Origin: Paludibacteraceae bacterium
GTDB taxonomy: Bacteria; Bacteroidota; Bacteroidia; Bacteroidales; Paludibacteraceae
Reading direction: 5' to 3'
DNA: 64,000 nt
Assembly (NCBI GenBank): GCA_017456885.1
Contig: JAFTIM010000015.1
Span: 1-64,000, forward strand
The position numbers and the translations under genes are program-made. Every line of letters begins with the position of its first letter. The first letter of the stretch is position 1. The notes beneath the pieces are model-generated. The model searched no databases, was not told the origin of the DNA, and saw only the letters and a list, made by a program, of their open reading frames with translations. Of the stretch, positions 60,860 to 64,000 are shown piece after piece.

Positions 60860-60867
60860 CAAACATA
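60860..60867 (-). promoter_or_regulatory. TAnnTTTG promoter of RNA element copy 2
   Basis: Minus-strand TATGTTTG. The predicted start is about 17 nt before the conserved GCCTATGAAA. No good -33 is seen at the usual distance. Confidence 0.6.
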
Positions 60868-60949
60868 GTAAAAAAAGAGTTTAATCTATGTATCAAGTTT
60901 AAACAAGATTCAGCAACGGTAAACGTGTCATCGTTTAAGTTTTTCTTTC

Positions 60950-61915
60950 TCAAAATCCGCTCGGCTTCAAACCTAATCCTGTTTTTTCGTCCAAGCCAAA
61001 CATCAGGTTCATATTTTGTACTGCCTGCCCCGAAGCACCTTTCAGCAAGTTGTCTATCATCGAAATCACAAGCAGTTTGTTGCCGTGTTTTTTCACATAA
61101 ACTATTGCCTTGTTGGTATTCACCACTTGTTTGAGGTCAGGATTTGTGTCCGTTACAAAAGTAAATGCGGCTGTGCTGTAATAATCTTTGTAGAGCTGAA
61201 CAGCCTCGCTTTCGGTAAGGTCGCATTCGGTATAAGCCGTTGCAAAAATACCACGAGCAAAATCGCCACGCACGGGAATAAAATTGACATCGGCATCAAA
61301 ATTCGCCTGCAACCGTTTCAAAGTACGATTTATCTCGAGCAAGTGCTGATGTTCAAACACTTTGTAAACCGAGATATTGTTATTGCGCCAGCTGAAATGC
61401 GAAGTGGCAGAAGGCTTTACACCAGCTCCCGTAGAACCAGTAATTGCATTTACATGAACTTCACCCTCAAGCAATCCGTTGGCAGCCAACGGGAGTAAAG
61501 CCAACTGAATGGCAGTGGCAAAACAACCGGGGTTCGCCAAACGATTGCAAGCGGCAATTCGCTCGCGTTGCAGCTCGGGCAAACCATACACAAAACCATT
61601 GCTTTCGTCGCGGAAGTCCTGTGCCAGATCGATGATTTTCACCTTTTCGGGCACCGAATGTGCCGACAAAAACTTTGCACTATCGCCGTGTGCCGAGCAA
61701 AGAAACAATACATCAATATCGTTCAAAGGCAAATCGGCAGTGAAACACAAATCCGTTTCACCCAACAACCCTTCGTGCACATCGTAAAGCCTATTACCCG
61801 CATTGCTACTGCTATTCACAAACACAATTTCCACCCCGGGGTGATGCACCAACACGCGCAACAATTCGCCTGCCGTATAGCCTGCACCCCCAACAATTCC
61901 AACATGTATAGCCAT
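60950..61915 (-). CDS. argC: N-acetyl-gamma-glutamyl-phosphate reductase
   Basis: 321 aa. NADPH-dependent step of arginine synthesis. NAD motif GIVGGAGYTAGELLR, catalytic Cys in LANPGCFATA and His in RNNNISVYKVFEHQH are present. It stands alone; other arg genes are not next to it. A weak TACTTTTA promoter lies at 61941-61948. Confidence 0.95.
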   Translation of the reverse strand: MAIHVGIVGGAGYTAGELLRVLVHHPGVEIVFVNSSSNAGNRLYDVHEGLLGETDLCFTADLPLNDIDVLFLCSAHGDSAKFLSAHSVPEKVKIIDLAQDFRDESNGFVYGLPELQRERIAACNRLANPGCFATAIQLALLPLAANGLLEGEVHVNAITGSTGAGVKPSATSHFSWRNNNISVYKVFEHQHLLEINRTLKRLQANFDADVNFIPVRGDFARGIFATAYTECDLTESEAVQLYKDYYSTAAFTFVTDTNPDLKQVVNTNKAIVYVKKHGNKLLVISMIDNLLKGASGQAVQNMNLMFGLDEKTGLGLKPSGF

Positions 61916-61940
61916 TTTCTATCCCTTATTTTTTAAGGCG

Positions 61941-61948
61941 TAAAAGTA
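61941..61948 (-). promoter_or_regulatory. Possible argC -7 element
   Basis: Minus-strand TACTTTTA, one mismatch to TAnnTTTG, about 19 nt before the predicted start and 26 nt before the ATG. Confidence 0.3.
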
Positions 61949-62030
61949 ACCATTATTCTCCATTTTCACAATAAATACAAATCGCAAAAACAGAGAATCG
62001 GAAAATGGTATATCAAACCACTATTTTAAT

Positions 62031-62038
62031 TATCTTTG
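62031..62038 (+). promoter_or_regulatory. 5-alpha-reductase-like gene -7 element
   Basis: Plus-strand TATCTTTG. It lies after the possible ATG at 62005, so the real start is the later ATG at 62062. Confidence 0.6.
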
Positions 62039-62061
62039 CAACGTTTTTTTACATATTTAAC

Positions 62062-62844
62062 ATGCAAGGACTTATACTCAATGTCGAGCAATTCGATTTT
62101 CTCTTATTCATAATGGTCATTTGCGCCATAGTGGTTTTCATAACGCTTTATTTTGTAGAAGCCGGCTACGGCAAGATGATTTCACCGAAATGGGGTCCTG
62201 CCATCAGCAACAAAGTGGCATGGATACTGATGGAATGTCCCGTATTTTTCGTATTGCTCTATTTTTGGTTAAAATCGGAACGACAATTTGAAACTGTACC
62301 TTTAATTTTTTTCCTTTTGTTTGAATTACACTATTTTCAACGCTCATTCATATTTCCGTTCCTATTAAAAGGGGAAAGCAAAATGCCCATCACGATCATG
62401 TCTATGGGAATGATTTTCAACACAATAAACGGCTATATGCAAGGCGAATGGATATTTTTCTTGTCGCCAGACAATTTATACACCACTTCTTGGCTCCTCA
62501 CACCGCAATTTATCATCGGTGTAATTCTGTTTTTTACAGGCATGGCCATCAACATCAATAGCGATTATGTGATACGCCACCTGCGCCAACCGGGAGACAC
62601 ACGCCACTATCTTCCGAAAAAAGGGATGTATAAATATGTAACTTCGGCCAACTACTTCGGCGAAATTGTGGAATGGACGGGCTTTGCCATTCTCACTTGG
62701 AGCCTTTCGGGAGCAATGTTTGCCATTTGGACATGTGCAAACCTTATACCTCGTGCCAACTCTATTTACAAAAAATACGAGAAAGAGTTTGGCGACGAGT
62801 TTCACGAACGTCCGCTGAAACGCATTTTCCCATTCATTTACTAA
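62062..62844 (+). CDS. Steroid 5-alpha-reductase-like membrane enzyme
   Basis: 260 aa from ATG 62062 (MQGLILNVEQFDF), because the promoter at 62031-62038 excludes the start at 62005. Six or more membrane segments. The C-terminal part matches the SRD5A family: NSDYVIRHLRQPGDTRHYLPKKG, SANYFGEIVEWTGFAI and NLIPRANSIYKKYEKEF, which bind NADPH. In eukaryotes these enzymes reduce the 4,5-double bond of 3-oxo-steroids; in gut Bacteroidota the substrate could be host steroids or a lipid. Cotranscribed with folK (4 nt gap). Confidence 0.85.
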   Translation: MQGLILNVEQFDFLLFIMVICAIVVFITLYFVEAGYGKMISPKWGPAISNKVAWILMECPVFFVLLYFWLKSERQFETVPLIFFLLFELHYFQRSFIFPFLLKGESKMPITIMSMGMIFNTINGYMQGEWIFFLSPDNLYTTSWLLTPQFIIGVILFFTGMAININSDYVIRHLRQPGDTRHYLPKKGMYKYVTSANYFGEIVEWTGFAILTWSLSGAMFAIWTCANLIPRANSIYKKYEKEFGDEFHERPLKRIFPFIY

Positions 62845-62848
62845 CAGT

Positions 62849-63325
62849 ATGGCTTCCATCGTTTATTTTTCTTTGGGAAGCAATCTCGGAGAGAAAGAAC
62901 GCAACATACAAAACGCTTTGGCTCTGATAGCAAAACGCATAGGGCACATTTTGGCATGCTCGGCCAACTATGAAAACAAAGCGTGGGGATTCGCATCGGA
63001 ACATCTGTTTTTAAATGCCGCAGCAAAGGTTGAAACCGAATTGCCGATACAAGAAGTTTTAACCGAAATTTTGCACATTGAGAGGCTTCTTGGACGTACT
63101 AAAAAAAGCGAAAACGGCATTTACCAAGACCGCATTATCGACATTGACATACTGTTTTTCGACGACAAAATAATTGATAACGAGAAGCTGAAAGTGCCGC
63201 ATCCGTTGCTCGCCAAACGGGATTTTGTACTGAAACCTTTATGCGAAATAGCTCCCGATTTGATTCACCCGATACTAAAAAAAAGCATACGGGAACTTTA
63301 CTCCAATCTATCAAAAGACATATAA
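62849..63325 (+). CDS. folK: HPPK, 2-amino-4-hydroxy-6-hydroxymethyldihydropteridine pyrophosphokinase
   Basis: 158 aa, normal length. It pyrophosphorylates the pterin in folate synthesis. VYFSLGSNLGEKERNI at the start, ERLLGRTKK, YQDRIIDIDILFFDD (metal Asp-x-Asp) and VPHPLLAKRDFVLKPL are family motifs. Its end overlaps the convergent DUF3078 gene by 15 nt. No folP is nearby. Confidence 0.96.
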   Translation: MASIVYFSLGSNLGEKERNIQNALALIAKRIGHILACSANYENKAWGFASEHLFLNAAAKVETELPIQEVLTEILHIERLLGRTKKSENGIYQDRIIDIDILFFDDKIIDNEKLKVPHPLLAKRDFVLKPLCEIAPDLIHPILKKSIRELYSNLSKDI

Positions 63326-64000
63326 AAACCCGAGACTGACAAATTCACGGAATTGAAATCGCGACTTTTGTCCTTCGGCCAACACCAAACTCGAATCGTA
63401 ACGCGGATGCAGCGAAAGTTGAACCGTCAGAAAGCGGTTGGCTATAAAGTTACCGACAACCTCCCAATCGAACTCCACGTTTTTATAATCGGTATAAAGA
63501 TACATTTTGGTTTCCAATTTCAACTCTTTCGAAAAAGCATAAGCGGCATTCACTTGTAACCTACTACCTACGGTATGCAAAGTGCTTTTCCCATCCGGAA
63601 TATTGAATTTGTCCGCCACGCTCTGTGTTACACCCTCTGCCTTTGAACGATTCATAACATAAACAAGCTTATAGGAAAGAGGTGAAATATTCAAAGCTAC
63701 GATATTCTTGTACTTATATTCCATACCCAAACTCAAATAGAAACGTATCGGAGAAAAAGTAGCAGTAGAAAGTTCGCGTGTATTTTCTACATAAGTATTG
63801 AACAACTGTGTATTAAATTCAGCAGAAAGCGAATAAAACCAATTTTTAACAGCTTTCAAGCCCAAATTCGACGAAATACGAAAAACATCTTCATTGGTAT
63901 TCAAAAAGCGTAAACTATCGTTTGTCGTACTATTAAAGCCCGCTTTCCACTCCAATGTGTTATCAAATCGGAGATTTTTTTTGTTATCATAATTAGCACT
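63311..64000 (-). CDS. DUF3078 outer membrane-like protein, C-terminal part
   Basis: At least 229 aa; the frame is open to the window edge, and the true start lies beyond. The region is beta-rich with alternating polar and aromatic residues, ends FREFVSLGFLYVF (Phe-terminated barrel strand), and has the NYDNKKNLRFDNTLEW stretch typical of DUF3078. Probably an outer membrane beta-barrel. Function unknown. Confidence 0.8.
   Translation of the reverse strand, partial: SANYDNKKNLRFDNTLEWKAGFNSTTNDSLRFLNTNEDVFRISSNLGLKAVKNWFYSLSAEFNTQLFNTYVENTRELSTATFSPIRFYLSLGMEYKYKNIVALNISPLSYKLVYVMNRSKAEGVTQSVADKFNIPDGKSTLHTVGSRLQVNAAYAFSKELKLETKMYLYTDYKNVEFDWEVVGNFIANRFLTVQLSLHPRYDSSLVLAEGQKSRFQFREFVSLGFLYVF

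Noticed and set aside
60900-60949. Terminator after argC
   Set aside because: A 6 bp TAAACG/CGTTTA stem is present, but no T-run follows, so I did not call it.
62005-62062. ATG at 62005 as start of the reductase-like gene
   Set aside because: A good TATCTTTG promoter lies downstream of it at 62031-62038.

Overview
The window is a 64 kb piece of a low-GC Bacteroidota chromosome, almost certainly order Bacteroidales. Three things point there: promoters of the Bacteroidetes type (TAnnTTTG at -7) in front of many genes, a predicted type IX secretion sorting domain on an extracellular nuclease, and gene orders typical of the order (coaX / outer membrane protein / TPR / lptC / CNNM protein / PPIase; DUF4271 with hemD; glycoside hydrolase families GH92, GH20 and GH130). 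I see no prophage, transposase, tRNA, rRNA or CRISPR array. The two window edges cut nfo (left) and a DUF3078 gene (right).

Layout. 1-339: end of nfo. 340-3384: a minus-strand cassette of a structured RNA leader, two small unrecognised proteins and a large multidomain lipoprotein. 3385-5844: alkaline phosphatase and gapA. 5909-13309: an envelope/CoA operon (coaX first, PpiD-like PPIase last). 13456-26882: three GH92 alpha-mannosidases, a nuclease/phosphatase-OmpA fusion, mutS2, a two-component system and a HAD phosphatase. 27002-30478: plus-strand panC-panD-rmlA-rmlC-rmlD. 30475-34454: trmD, hemD, DUF4271 and LOG genes, and a divergent dipeptide epimerase. 34536-36971: secreted endonuclease I. 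37066-54880: one uninterrupted minus-strand cluster joining str, S10, spc and alpha operons (rpsL to rplQ) with secY, map, infA and rpoA. 55038-59590: an N-glycan core module (GH20, MFS transporter, GH130). 59649-60867: a second structured-RNA-led operon with two small exported proteins. 60950-64000: argC, a steroid 5-alpha-reductase-like membrane enzyme, folK and the DUF3078 gene.

How the genes fit together. The GH92 enzymes remove alpha-mannose from N-glycans, GH20 removes GlcNAc, the MFS protein probably imports the remaining Man-GlcNAc and GH130 phosphorolyses it. These loci make a host-glycan route although the ribosomal block separates them. The coaX operon mixes envelope biogenesis (LptC, PPIase, outer membrane protein) with CoA synthesis, and panCD supplies pantothenate to CoaX.

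The strongest unexplained signal is a pair of related, about 260-270 nt structured RNA elements at 3037-3295 and 60566-60836. Both lie on the minus strand, each about 20 nt downstream of a TAnnTTTG promoter. They share five or more identical sequence blocks in the same order, while almost all of their helices differ in sequence but keep pairing (compensatory changes). Both can form a long-range 9-10 bp helix that competes with a small 5' hairpin, plus a further 7 bp helix that would make a pseudoknot. I do not recognise this as a known RNA family. Downstream genes differ, so it is either a standalone RNA or a leader shared by unrelated operons.
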